Below are positions 7,860 through 15,844 of a DNA stretch of 23,644 nucleotides, piece after piece. The notes under the pieces were generated by a model that was not told where the DNA came from, did no database searches, and saw only the letters and a program-made list of their open reading frames with translations. Origin of the DNA: JBOHDX01 sp050700835 (GTDB taxonomy: Bacteria > Actinomycetota > Actinomycetes > Propionibacteriales > Nocardioidaceae); contig JBOHDX010000145.1 of the NCBI GenBank assembly GCA_050700835.1, positions 1 through 23,644 of the forward strand. Direction: 5' to 3'. The position numbers were made by a program, and so were the translations under genes. Positions within the stretch are counted from its first letter, which is position 1; every line of letters begins with the position of its first letter.

Positions 7860-8768
7860 CTACCGATCCACTGGATCGACGCCGCGGCTCTCCCAGGAGC
7901 CGAAGGTGGTGCCGTCGTCGGCGATCCACGAGATCCGCCCGTTGCACGATCGGCCCTGTGCGATAGCACCCGCGGTGGACGGGGAACCGAAGACGATGTC
8001 CTTGACCACCCGACCGAGACCGTTCTCGACAATGATCGAGCCGTCAGCGATCAGTTTGAGGTGCTGTGCTCGGTAGGACTCGTACGCCTTGATCGTGCTG
8101 TCAGCTTTCCCGACGCCGTGCCAGTCGGCGACGACGATGGACCCGGCGAGCATCGTGAACTCGCCGTCGATCTGCTGGGCGGTCGCGCCCACACCGAGCT
8201 TCTTGTTGATGAGGTGGAACACGGGGGAGACCAGCGCCTCCTGGCGTGCCGCCGGGAGCGCGACCGTCTCGCGCCCGCGGATGGCGTCGACGCCGAGGAC
8301 AGGCAACACGATCTGGAGTTGATCGATGAAGTAGTCCATGTCAGAGGAGTGCGCTTCGGGCAGCGACTGTGGCGGAGGAGTCGTCCCGTTGTCGAGGACG
8401 ACGCGACCGGCCTGGAGAGCAAGTGCGATCAGGCGAGACTCCAGATAGCGGCCGTGTGCCTTCGTCAGGTTCGCGTCCTTCGAGGTGATTACCACGGCCT
8501 TGCGCCAGAACTCCTTGTTCGCGTCGTGGTATCGAAGGCGTGCCTTGAAGTCGTCGGTCTCGCCGATGTAGCAACGGGTGCCGCCTTGCTCGTCGGGACC
8601 GAGCAGTAGGTACACGCACGTGCCCGCCAGCTCGGCGCGGCGGACGAGAGCGCCCATCTCCGATCGCGGAGCACTGAGGACCTGCCCCGTCCAGTTCAGG
8701 ATCTCCGCGGTCGTCAGGCCGCCGGGGGTGCCGTCGACGAGGAAGAGTTCGATGTGTTTGCCGCTCAC
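7860..8768 (-). CDS. GIY-YIG nuclease-like protein with C-terminal DUF4357
   Basis: A protein of 302 residues. The nuclease-like domain starts near residue 50: CVYLLLG (GIY position degenerated to VYL, 52-54), CYIGET (YIG, 67-69), R77 in FKARLRYH, and a candidate catalytic glutamate E110 in GRYLESRL. The end (about 225-300), with FGSPSTAGAIAQGRSCNG, matches DUF4357. Proteins with this layout are common near restriction-modification loci, and this one is divergent from hsdM; whether it cuts DNA, processes ends or regulates is unknown. The GTG at 8768 is preferred, with a purine-rich AGGA about 10 nt upstream; a GTG at 8798 would add 10 residues and has no visible ribosome-binding site. Confidence 0.82.
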   Translation of the reverse strand: MSGKHIELFLVDGTPGGLTTAEILNWTGQVLSAPRSEMGALVRRAELAGTCVYLLLGPDEQGGTRCYIGETDDFKARLRYHDANKEFWRKAVVITSKDANLTKAHGRYLESRLIALALQAGRVVLDNGTTPPPQSLPEAHSSDMDYFIDQLQIVLPVLGVDAIRGRETVALPAARQEALVSPVFHLINKKLGVGATAQQIDGEFTMLAGSIVVADWHGVGKADSTIKAYESYRAQHLKLIADGSIIVENGLGRVVKDIVFGSPSTAGAIAQGRSCNGRISWIADDGTTFGSWESRGVDPVDR

Positions 8769-8848
8769 AGGACTGATCCTGCCAGCCGGGACCGACACAA
8801 ACCGGCCCGTTCGTCGGGATTCGCCGGGGGTGCTGGGAGACTGCCCCA

Positions 8849-10420
8849 GTGAGCGTGACGAGCAAGGAGTCCGAGCGGGCCGAACTCCACAAGACCATCT
8901 GGCGGATCGCCAACGACCTGCGCGGAAGCGTCGACGGGTGGGACTTCAAGACCTACGTGCTGGGGATGCTCTTCTACCGCTTCATCTCCGAGAACCTGAC
9001 GGTCTACCTCAACGAGCAGGAGCGGCTCGCGGGGAACGAAGACTTCGACTACCGCAACCTGGCGCGTGCCGACGCGGAGTTCGGCCGTGACGAGACGGTC
9101 AAGGAGAAGGGTTTCTACATCCTCCCGGAGGATCTATTCGCCAACGTCCGCGCTAAGGCCCGCCACGACGAGAACCTCAACGAGACGCTGAGCAGGGTGT
9201 TCAAGAACATCGAAGGCTCCGCGATCGGCGCGAACTCCGAGGACGACATCAAGGGTCTCTTCGACGATCTCGACGTCAACAGCAGCAAGCTCGGTCCGAC
9301 CGTGGCCAAGCGCAACGAGAAACTCGTCAAGCTCCTCGAGGCCATCGGCGACCTTCCGCTTGGTGGTGCCTTCAGGGAGAACAACAACGATCTTTTCGGT
9401 GACGCCTACGAGTACCTGATGCAGATGTACGCATCGGCGGCCGGCAAGTCGGGTGGTGAGTACTACACGCCGCAGGAGGTCGCCGAGCTCCTCGCGAGGA
9501 TCACCGTCGTGGGCAAGACCGAGGTCAACAAGGTCTACGACCCGGCCTGCGGCTCGGGATCGATGCTGCTGAAGTACGAGAAGGTCCTGGGTCACGGCAA
9601 GGTGCGGCAGGGCTACTTCGGCCAGGAGGTCAACCTGACGACCTTCAATCTGTGCCGGATCAACATGTTCCTGCACGACATCCCGTACGAGAAGTTCGAG
9701 ATCGCCCACGGCGACACCCTGATCGAGCCCGCCCACTGGGACGACGAGCCGTTCGAGGCGATCGTCTCCAACCCGCCCTACTCGATCAAGTGGGACGGCG
9801 ATGCGAACCCTCTGCTCATCAACGACCCGCGCTACGCGCCGGCGGGTGTGCTCGCTCCGAAGTCGAAGGCCGACCTCGCCTTCACGATGCACATCCTGAG
9901 TTGGCTCGCCGTCAATGGCACCGCAGCGATCGTCGAGTTCCCCGGCGTCCTCTACCGCGGCGGCGCAGAGCAGAAGATCCGCAAGTACCTCGTCGACAAC
10001 AACTACGTGGATACGGTCATCCAGCTCCCGGCGGACCTGTTCTTCGGTACGACGATCGCCACCTGCGTGATCGTCCTCAAGAAGTCCAAGGCCGACAACA
10101 CGATCCTGTTCATTGACGGGTCGGCGCTGTTCACCCGGCAGGGCAACAAGAACAAGCTCACGCACCTGCACCAGCAGACGATCCTGGACGCGTTCGCCAA
10201 CCGTGAGAACGTGCCGCACTTCGCGACCCTGGTCGAACATGAGGTGATCGCCGACAACGGCTACAACATCGCCGTCAGCTCGTACGTCGAGGCCGAGGAC
10301 ACGCGCGTCGCCGTCGACATCACCGAGCTCAACGCCGAGATCGCCCGCATCGTCGAGAACCAGTCCAAGCTCCGCGCCGAGATCGACGCGATCGTCGCCG
10401 ACCTGGAGGGCCAGCCGTGA
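8849..10420 (+). CDS. hsdM: type I restriction-modification methyltransferase subunit
   Basis: This 523-residue protein is the N6-adenine methyltransferase subunit of a type I system. An N-terminal helical HsdM domain (about 10-150) precedes the catalytic domain, with the SAM-binding motif DPACGSGS (D231, 232-237) and the catalytic NPPY (308-311). GGEYYTPQEVAELL upstream is the usual family signature. Two HsdM and one HsdS form the methylase; HsdR is added for restriction. The GTG at 8849 has CTGGGAGA 8 nt upstream; a second GTG at 8855 is the only close alternative. It opens a five-gene operon and its stop overlaps the next start by 4 nt (GTGA). Length and motifs are normal. Confidence 0.96.
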   Translation: MSVTSKESERAELHKTIWRIANDLRGSVDGWDFKTYVLGMLFYRFISENLTVYLNEQERLAGNEDFDYRNLARADAEFGRDETVKEKGFYILPEDLFANVRAKARHDENLNETLSRVFKNIEGSAIGANSEDDIKGLFDDLDVNSSKLGPTVAKRNEKLVKLLEAIGDLPLGGAFRENNNDLFGDAYEYLMQMYASAAGKSGGEYYTPQEVAELLARITVVGKTEVNKVYDPACGSGSMLLKYEKVLGHGKVRQGYFGQEVNLTTFNLCRINMFLHDIPYEKFEIAHGDTLIEPAHWDDEPFEAIVSNPPYSIKWDGDANPLLINDPRYAPAGVLAPKSKADLAFTMHILSWLAVNGTAAIVEFPGVLYRGGAEQKIRKYLVDNNYVDTVIQLPADLFFGTTIATCVIVLKKSKADNTILFIDGSALFTRQGNKNKLTHLHQQTILDAFANRENVPHFATLVEHEVIADNGYNIAVSSYVEAEDTRVAVDITELNAEIARIVENQSKLRAEIDAIVADLEGQP

Positions 10421-10998
10421 CTAGTGAGGTGGTCGATGCCTTCGGCCTGCCTTTGAGGGCGACAGACGGCGATCTGGGCGATGACTTCTTTGGCCTGCTC
10501 GGTCGCATCGTCGTGCTGTTCTCCGCCAATGAGCGGTTGGTGGCGCTGCTTGATGCCTTTCTGCAGAATCAACAGCTTCCAGACTTCAACGACGGCCGCG
10601 CGCGCCCGGTCGTGGATGTGCTGGCAACCTGCGAAGAACTTCTTAGGGGTGATGGAGAGCAGGGCAAGCGAGGCGCCTCGCGGGCGGACCTCTTGACTGA
10701 CACGTTCCAGTTCCTCACCGCGGTCAGTCGGTCTACGGACTCTCGCAACGGTTACATCCACAGCTCGTGGCTCGTCGATGATCGTCGCGAAAGCGCAGAT
10801 GCTTTCGAGCGGGCGCCCGAGTTCCTCGCCCTGCGGGTCGGGGCTCAGAAGAAAAGTCCTGGGCTGATTCATCATTCCCCGCAGAACCTCGATGAGCTAC
10901 GAGCAGGCTTGCTTGAACTGGCGGCAACAACAGCTCTCGGTTACGCGGCTCTTGACCAGTGGCACGAACGGCTGGGAATCGGTTGGGCCGCACAATGA
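10417..10998 (+). CDS. unrecognised protein with HEPN-like RNxxxH motif inside the RM operon
   Basis: A 193-residue ORF that I do not recognise as a named family. Its reality is supported by GTGA overlap with hsdM and ATGA overlap with the next ORF. It looks helical, with FSANERLVALLDAFL early and LRAGLLELAATTALGYAALD late. In the middle it carries SRNGYIHSSW, where R110-N111-x-x-x-H115 fits the Rx4-6H active-site pattern of HEPN ribonucleases. Third codon positions are visibly less GC-rich than in hsdM or hsdR, suggesting separate acquisition. By analogy with PrrC, an anticodon nuclease encoded within a type I locus, it could be an RNase held in check by the RM complex; this is inference. 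A purely structural HEPN-fold protein is the alternative. An overlapping minus-strand frame (10261-10875) lacks operon context. Confidence 0.68.
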   Translation: MTSEVVDAFGLPLRATDGDLGDDFFGLLGRIVVLFSANERLVALLDAFLQNQQLPDFNDGRARPVVDVLATCEELLRGDGEQGKRGASRADLLTDTFQFLTAVSRSTDSRNGYIHSSWLVDDRRESADAFERAPEFLALRVGAQKKSPGLIHHSPQNLDELRAGLLELAATTALGYAALDQWHERLGIGWAAQ

Positions 10999-11096
10999 CG
11001 AGTCCCGACAGCGTGATCAGCGAGATGTGTCCAGACGGAGTCCAGGTCAAGGACACCTACCGGGTCGTCGAGATCGACGAGGACTTTTTCGAATGA
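10995..11096 (+). CDS. 33-residue ORF resembling an HsdS N-terminus
   Basis: The peptide begins MTSPDSVISEMCPDGVQVKD and ends VVEIDEDFFE. Its start overlaps the upstream stop (ATGA at 10995-10998) and its stop overlaps the hsdS start (ATGA at 11093-11096). The xxISEMCPDGV part mirrors the HsdS start DDLIAEHCPDGV, so it may be a remnant of an older or duplicated hsdS 5' end. It could instead be a genuine small peptide, or only a translational relay that carries ribosomes to hsdS. It is too short for codon statistics to decide. Confidence 0.5.
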   Translation: MTSPDSVISEMCPDGVQVKDTYRVVEIDEDFFE

Positions 11097-12334
11097 GCCG
11101 CATCGACGACCTGATCGCTGAGCACTGCCCCGATGGCGTGGAGTTCCGTGAGTTGCAGGAACTCTTCACGACTAAGGGCGGCTACACGCCGTCAAAGTCC
11201 GATCGGGCCGCTTGGACGGACGGGACGGTCCCGTGGTTTCGCATGGAGGACATCCGTGATGGCGGCCGTGTGCTGAGCGATTCATTGCAGCACATCAATG
11301 AGTGCGCGGTGAAGGGAGGACGTCTGTTCCCGGCCAACTCGATCCTCGTCGCGACCTCTGCAACTATCGGCGAACATGCGCTGATTACGGTTCCGCATCT
11401 CTCCAACCAGAGGTTCACATCGTTGACGCTGAAGCCGGAGTTCGTCGATCGCTTCGACATCATGTTCGTCCACTACTACTGCTTCGTTCTTGACACGTGG
11501 TGCAAGAGCCACACCACGACGTCGAGCTTCGCCTCGGTCGAAATGGCCGGCTTCAAGACGTTCAGATTCCCAATTCCGCCACTGGCGGTTCAGCGCGAAA
11601 TTGCCGCGATTCTCGATAAAATGGAGATGCTGAAAGCCGAGCTTAAAGCCGAGCTTGAAGCCGAGCTTGGATACCGCTCCCGCCAGTATGCGTATTACCG
11701 CGACTCCCTCCTCACCTTTGCGGAGAGTGGGGGGGGCGTCCGGTGGATGAGGTTCGGCGAAGTGGCCACGATTGTGCGCGGAGCGTCGCCGAGACCGATC
11801 CAAGCTTTCGTCACGGACGCCGAGGATGGCGTCAACTGGATCAAAATTGGCGACGTGCCTGCTGGGGGGAAGTACATCACCGGTACGGCCGAAAGGGTCA
11901 CGCCGGCAGGGGCGAGCAAGTCCCGTCGAGTGGCGCCGGGTGACTTTGTGCTGTCCAACTCGATGAGCTTCGGCCGCCCCTACATCATGAATATCGACGG
12001 GTGTATCCACGACGGTTGGCTCGCGATCAAAGACTTCCATGAGCACTTCCTCCCGGACTTCCTCTATCACCTCCTTCGGTCGACAGCCGTGTACCGAACG
12101 ATGGCGTCGAAGGCTGGGGCGGGCACCGTTCAGAATCTGAACGCGGACATTGTGAAGTTATTGGTGCTGCCCGTGCCGCCGCTCGAGGAGCAGGAGCGGA
12201 TCGTCGCGATCTTGGACAAGCTCGACCGGCTTGTGAACGACATCTCGATCGGCCTGCCGGCCGAGATCGCTGCCCGCCACAAGCAGTACGAGTACTACCG
12301 GAACAGGCTGCTCACCTTCGAGGAAGCGGCGTGA
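11093..12334 (+). CDS. hsdS: type I restriction-modification specificity subunit
   Basis: This 413-residue protein selects the bipartite target through two target-recognition domains (about 12-160 and 216-350), each followed by a helical conserved region. The first region has IPPLAVQREIAAILDKM and ends SRQYAYYRDSLLTFAES; the second has VPPLEEQERIVAILDKL and ends HKQYEYYRNRLLTFEEA, so the two halves are clear repeats. The central spacer holds three KAEL-type repeats (181-192), and a G8 tract encodes G213-G215 exactly between the halves. The stretch around 11600-11720 is more A/T-rich in third positions than the operon average, suggesting a mosaic origin. The ATG at 11093 overlaps the preceding stop (ATGA) and the stop overlaps hsdR (GTGA). 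Confidence 0.94.
   Translation: MSRIDDLIAEHCPDGVEFRELQELFTTKGGYTPSKSDRAAWTDGTVPWFRMEDIRDGGRVLSDSLQHINECAVKGGRLFPANSILVATSATIGEHALITVPHLSNQRFTSLTLKPEFVDRFDIMFVHYYCFVLDTWCKSHTTTSSFASVEMAGFKTFRFPIPPLAVQREIAAILDKMEMLKAELKAELEAELGYRSRQYAYYRDSLLTFAESGGGVRWMRFGEVATIVRGASPRPIQAFVTDAEDGVNWIKIGDVPAGGKYITGTAERVTPAGASKSRRVAPGDFVLSNSMSFGRPYIMNIDGCIHDGWLAIKDFHEHFLPDFLYHLLRSTAVYRTMASKAGAGTVQNLNADIVKLLVLPVPPLEEQERIVAILDKLDRLVNDISIGLPAEIAARHKQYEYYRNRLLTFEEAA
11633..11668 (+). repeat. three tandem 12-nt repeats in the hsdS spacer
   Basis: AAAGCCGAGCTT occurs at 11633-11644 and 11645-11656, followed by GAAGCCGAGCTT at 11657-11668. Each unit encodes four residues (KAEL, KAEL, EAEL) within the helix that spaces the two recognition domains. 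Changes in copy number stay in frame. Confidence 0.95.
11729..11750 (+). repeat. G8 homopolymer with a latent ATGA stop/start in hsdS
   Basis: Eight consecutive G at 11729-11736 follow the end of the first HsdS half. With one G fewer, the frame would reach TGA at 11748-11750, which overlaps the in-frame ATG at 11747-11749 (M219) just before the second recognition domain. Confidence 0.9.
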
Positions 12335-15300
12335 CCGAGTTCCCTGAACTGGGCGCGGCAGGAAGCGCGACGCACTTCGAGCCGATCTCGGTGAGTGACG
12401 CGAGCACGGTGGTCGCAGAGTTTCTGCCGGAGGACTCCAAGGAGAGCGGTTACCAGAGCGAGGCCGAGCTGGAAACGGCGTTCGTCAAGCTGCTCCAGGG
12501 GCAGGCTTACGAGTATCTGCCGATTGTCAGCGCCTCCGCTCTAGAGAGGAACCTGCGCGCCCAGCTCGAGGCGCTGAACAAGATCGAATTCACTGACGCA
12601 GAGTGGCAACGGTTCTTCAACGAGTCTGTCGCGGGGAAGAACGACGGGATCGTCGAAAAGACGGCCCGCATCCAGGAAGACCACATCCAGGTCCTCAAGC
12701 GCGACGACGGCACGGCCAAGAACATCTACCTGATCGACAAGTCCAACATTCACAACAACCGGCTCCAGGTCATCAACCAGTACGAGGTTGAGGGCGTTCA
12801 CTCGAATCGCTACGACGTGACCGTGTTGGTCAACGGACTGCCGATGGTGCACATCGAACTCAAGCGCCGCGGTGTCGACATCCGGGAAGCGTTCAACCAG
12901 ATCAACCGCTACCAGCGGGATAGCTTTTGGGCCGACTCCGGCCTGTTTCAGTACGTCCAACTGTTCGTGATCAGCAACGGCACTCTGACGAAGTACTACT
13001 CCAACACGACCCGTGAGCGGCACGTCAGTGAGACGGTCGGGGGCAAGCGCGGCAGGAAGCAGTCGTCCAACACTTTCGAGTTCACGAGCTGGTGGGCCGA
13101 TGCGAGCAACCGGGCGATCGCCGATCTGACCGGGTTCACCAAGACGTTCTTCGCCAAGCACACCCTGCTCAACATCCTGACGAAGTACTGCGTCTTCGAC
13201 GTCGACCGCAACCTGCTGGTGATGCGCCCGTATCAGATCGTCGCGGCCGAGCGGATCCTTCAGCGCATCGAAACGTCCACCAACTACAAGAAGCTCGGCA
13301 GCATCGGAGCGGGCGGCTACGTGTGGCACACCACCGGCTCCGGCAAGACGCTCACCAGCTTCAAGGCCGCCCAGTTGGCGAGCAAGCTGCCGAGCGTCGA
13401 CAAGGTGCTCTTCGTCGTCGACCGCAAAGACCTCGACTACCAGACGCAGCGGGAGTACGACCGCTTCGAGAAGGGCGCGGTCGACGGCACGACCAACACC
13501 GCGCACCTCAAGCGGAGGCTCGAGGACCCGACGTCACGGATCATCGTCACGACGATCCAGAAGCTCGCCAGGTTCGTGAGCTATGAGCGCGGCCACGACG
13601 TGTTCGACTCGCATGTGGTGGTGATCTTCGATGAGTGCCATCGCAGCCAGTTCGGCGACATGCACCTGGCCATCACGAACGTTTTCCGTCGCTACAACCT
13701 GTTCGGCTTCACCGGCACCCCCATCTTCGCCGAGAACGCTGGGTCGAGCGGGAACCCACAACTGCGCACCACCGAGCAGGCCTTCGGCGACAAGCTGCAC
13801 ACGTACACGATCGTCGACGCCATCAATGACAAGAACGTGCTGCCGTTCCGCATCGACTACGTCAACACCCTGAAGATCCCGGCAGACCTGTCCGACAAGC
13901 AGGTCGCCGCGATCAACACCGAGGCAGCTCTGCTGAGTTCGGAGCGAGTCGGTGCGGTGACGTCGTACATCCTCGACCACTTCGACCAGAAGACCCGCCG
14001 CAACTCGGCCTACCGACTCGGGGATAAGCGCGTCGCCGGCTTCAACTCGATGTTCGCGACCGCGTCCATCGACGCAGCGAAGCGCTACTACAAGGCGTTC
14101 GAGGAAGCGCAGCGCGTGCGGGAGGAGACAGTCCCGGGGTACCAGCGCCTCAAGGTCGGCCTGATCTTCAGTTACGCCGCCAACGAGGACCTCGACGGCG
14201 GCATCCTGGGGGAGGAGGAGTTCGAGACCGGCGATCTCGATGCCAGCTCCCGCGACTTCCTCGAAGGCGCGATCCAGGACTACAACGGCATGTTCGGCAC
14301 CAGCTTCGACACCTCGGCCGACCGGTTCCAGAATTACTACAAGGACGTGTCGCAGCGACTGAAGAACCGCGAGCTCGATCTCGCGATCGTCGTCAACATG
14401 TTCCTGACGGGCTTCGACGCCACGACCCTGAACACCCTGTGGGTCGACAAGAACCTCCGCCAACACGGATTGATCCAGGCGTACTCGCGGACCAACCGGA
14501 TCCTCAACTCGGTCAAGACCTACGGCAACATCGTCAGCTTCCGCGACCTCGAGCAGGCCACCAACGACGCGCTGTCGCTCTTCGGCAACAAGGACGCCAA
14601 GGGCATCGTCCTGCTCAAGCCCTACGCCGACTACTACGCCGAATACACCAAGCTCGTCGCCGACCTCACCACTCTGTTTCCTCTCGGACAGCCGATCGTC
14701 GGCGAGGCCGCACAGAAGGAGTTCATCGCACTGTTCGGTGCGATCCTGCGACTACGCAACATCTTGGTGTCGTTTGATGACTTCGTCGGTCACGAGATCC
14801 TGACCGAGCGCGACTTCCAGGACTACCGGAGCATTTACCTCAACCTGTACGCCGAGTTCCGCGGCCAGGACGCGGCCGAGAAGGAGTCGATCAACGACGA
14901 CGTCGTCTTCGAGATCGAGCTCATCAAGCAGGTCGAGGTCAACGTCGACTACATCCTGCTGCTGGTCGAGCAGTGGCGCGAAGCCCGCGGCAACGGCTCC
15001 GACGTCGAGATGAACGCACTGATGAACATCCAGCGCGCCATCGACTCCAGCATCACCCTGCGCAACAAGCGCGACCTCATCCTGGCCTTCGTCGACTCGG
15101 TCAACGTCACCGGCGACACCAGCGAGGACTGGCGCAGGTTCGTCGATGCGAAGAAGACAGGTGAGCTCGAAGCACTGATCGTTGCCGAGGGCCTCAAACC
15201 CGACGAGACCCGCGCGTTCGTCGCCGACGCCTTTCGCGACGGCGCCATCCCCACCGCCGGAACTGCCGTCACGAAGATCCTGCCGCCAGTCTCCAGGTTC

Positions 15301-15387
15301 GCGGCCGGTGGCAACCACGCCATCAAGAAGCAGACCGTGCTCGACAAACTGGCGACGTTCTTCGACCGCTACTTCAGCTTGAGCTGA
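12331..15387 (+). CDS. hsdR: type I restriction endonuclease/translocase subunit
   Basis: A 1018-residue restriction subunit that translocates DNA with ATP and cuts at a distance from unmethylated sites. The N-terminal nuclease domain has the D...ExK motif (D162, E176, K178, in VHIELKRRG). The SF2 motor follows, with Walker A TTGSGKT (334-340), DECH (434-437), the FTGTPIF motif and late motifs around TGFDATTL and QAYSRTNRI. A C-terminal helical region of about 280 residues, for docking to HsdM/HsdS, completes the usual length. The GTG at 12331 overlaps the hsdS stop (GTGA). It is the last gene of the operon. No disruption is seen, so restriction should be functional. Confidence 0.96.
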   Translation: MTEFPELGAAGSATHFEPISVSDASTVVAEFLPEDSKESGYQSEAELETAFVKLLQGQAYEYLPIVSASALERNLRAQLEALNKIEFTDAEWQRFFNESVAGKNDGIVEKTARIQEDHIQVLKRDDGTAKNIYLIDKSNIHNNRLQVINQYEVEGVHSNRYDVTVLVNGLPMVHIELKRRGVDIREAFNQINRYQRDSFWADSGLFQYVQLFVISNGTLTKYYSNTTRERHVSETVGGKRGRKQSSNTFEFTSWWADASNRAIADLTGFTKTFFAKHTLLNILTKYCVFDVDRNLLVMRPYQIVAAERILQRIETSTNYKKLGSIGAGGYVWHTTGSGKTLTSFKAAQLASKLPSVDKVLFVVDRKDLDYQTQREYDRFEKGAVDGTTNTAHLKRRLEDPTSRIIVTTIQKLARFVSYERGHDVFDSHVVVIFDECHRSQFGDMHLAITNVFRRYNLFGFTGTPIFAENAGSSGNPQLRTTEQAFGDKLHTYTIVDAINDKNVLPFRIDYVNTLKIPADLSDKQVAAINTEAALLSSERVGAVTSYILDHFDQKTRRNSAYRLGDKRVAGFNSMFATASIDAAKRYYKAFEEAQRVREETVPGYQRLKVGLIFSYAANEDLDGGILGEEEFETGDLDASSRDFLEGAIQDYNGMFGTSFDTSADRFQNYYKDVSQRLKNRELDLAIVVNMFLTGFDATTLNTLWVDKNLRQHGLIQAYSRTNRILNSVKTYGNIVSFRDLEQATNDALSLFGNKDAKGIVLLKPYADYYAEYTKLVADLTTLFPLGQPIVGEAAQKEFIALFGAILRLRNILVSFDDFVGHEILTERDFQDYRSIYLNLYAEFRGQDAAEKESINDDVVFEIELIKQVEVNVDYILLLVEQWREARGNGSDVEMNALMNIQRAIDSSITLRNKRDLILAFVDSVNVTGDTSEDWRRFVDAKKTGELEALIVAEGLKPDETRAFVADAFRDGAIPTAGTAVTKILPPVSRFAAGGNHAIKKQTVLDKLATFFDRYFSLS

Positions 15388-15470
15388 GGCGTCCACCGTG
15401 TGACCTGCGGGGATGCTGCGGCTGTGCACCCGGTGCACCTCCGCGTGACCCACGGATTCGTGTCCACGCG

Positions 15471-15491
15471 GTGCCGGACAATGTCCGGCAC
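15471..15491. repeat. perfect inverted repeat GTGCCGGACA/TGTCCGGCAC
   Basis: Two 10-nt arms flank a single A. GTGCAC, CCG, GTGCAC lies just upstream at 15424-15438. The shape suits a dimeric regulator or relaxase-accessory binding site. Confidence 0.7.
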
Positions 15492-15626
15492 CGGTGCCCC
15501 CGCCGCGGCCTCGTATCGGTGCCGGACCCGGTGCGGGACCGTGCGACCTGCAGTGTTGCTGACGGCGGTGCCGAATCGGCCCCACCGCGCGTTCCCGAGG
15601 AGTCCTCAGCACCGGGTCACCTGGTC

Positions 15627-15676
15627 CCGGTGAGTCACCGGCACCGGTCGTTCGGTCCCGGCGAGTGGCCGGGACC
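15627..15676. repeat. pair of GC-rich dyads
   Basis: CCGGTGA, G, TCACCGG (15627-15641) is a perfect 7-bp-arm palindrome. GGTCCCGGC, GAGTG, GCCGGGACC (15654-15662 and 15668-15676) is a perfect 9-bp stem with a 5-nt loop. No T-run follows, so an intrinsic terminator for hsdR is not supported; it could still help end the RM transcript. Confidence 0.6.
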
Positions 15677-15844
15677 GTGGGGGTTCGCGCGATCGGGCGC
15701 TGCGTCGACGCGGACGTCAACAGCGACCTGCGTACGCCGCCAGCCCGAGTGGTCATGCATCGAAGGTGCGCCCCGGTGGTGGCGGTGTCAACCGTCAATT
15801 CAGGGTCGACATCGAAGACCCCGAAGTGTTCGAGGACAGTGCGA

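Noticed and set aside
10261..10875. A 204-codon minus-strand frame opposite the HEPN-like ORF
   Set aside because: It overlaps the 3' end of hsdM and has no coupling to any neighbour, whereas the plus-strand frame has 4-nt overlaps at both ends.
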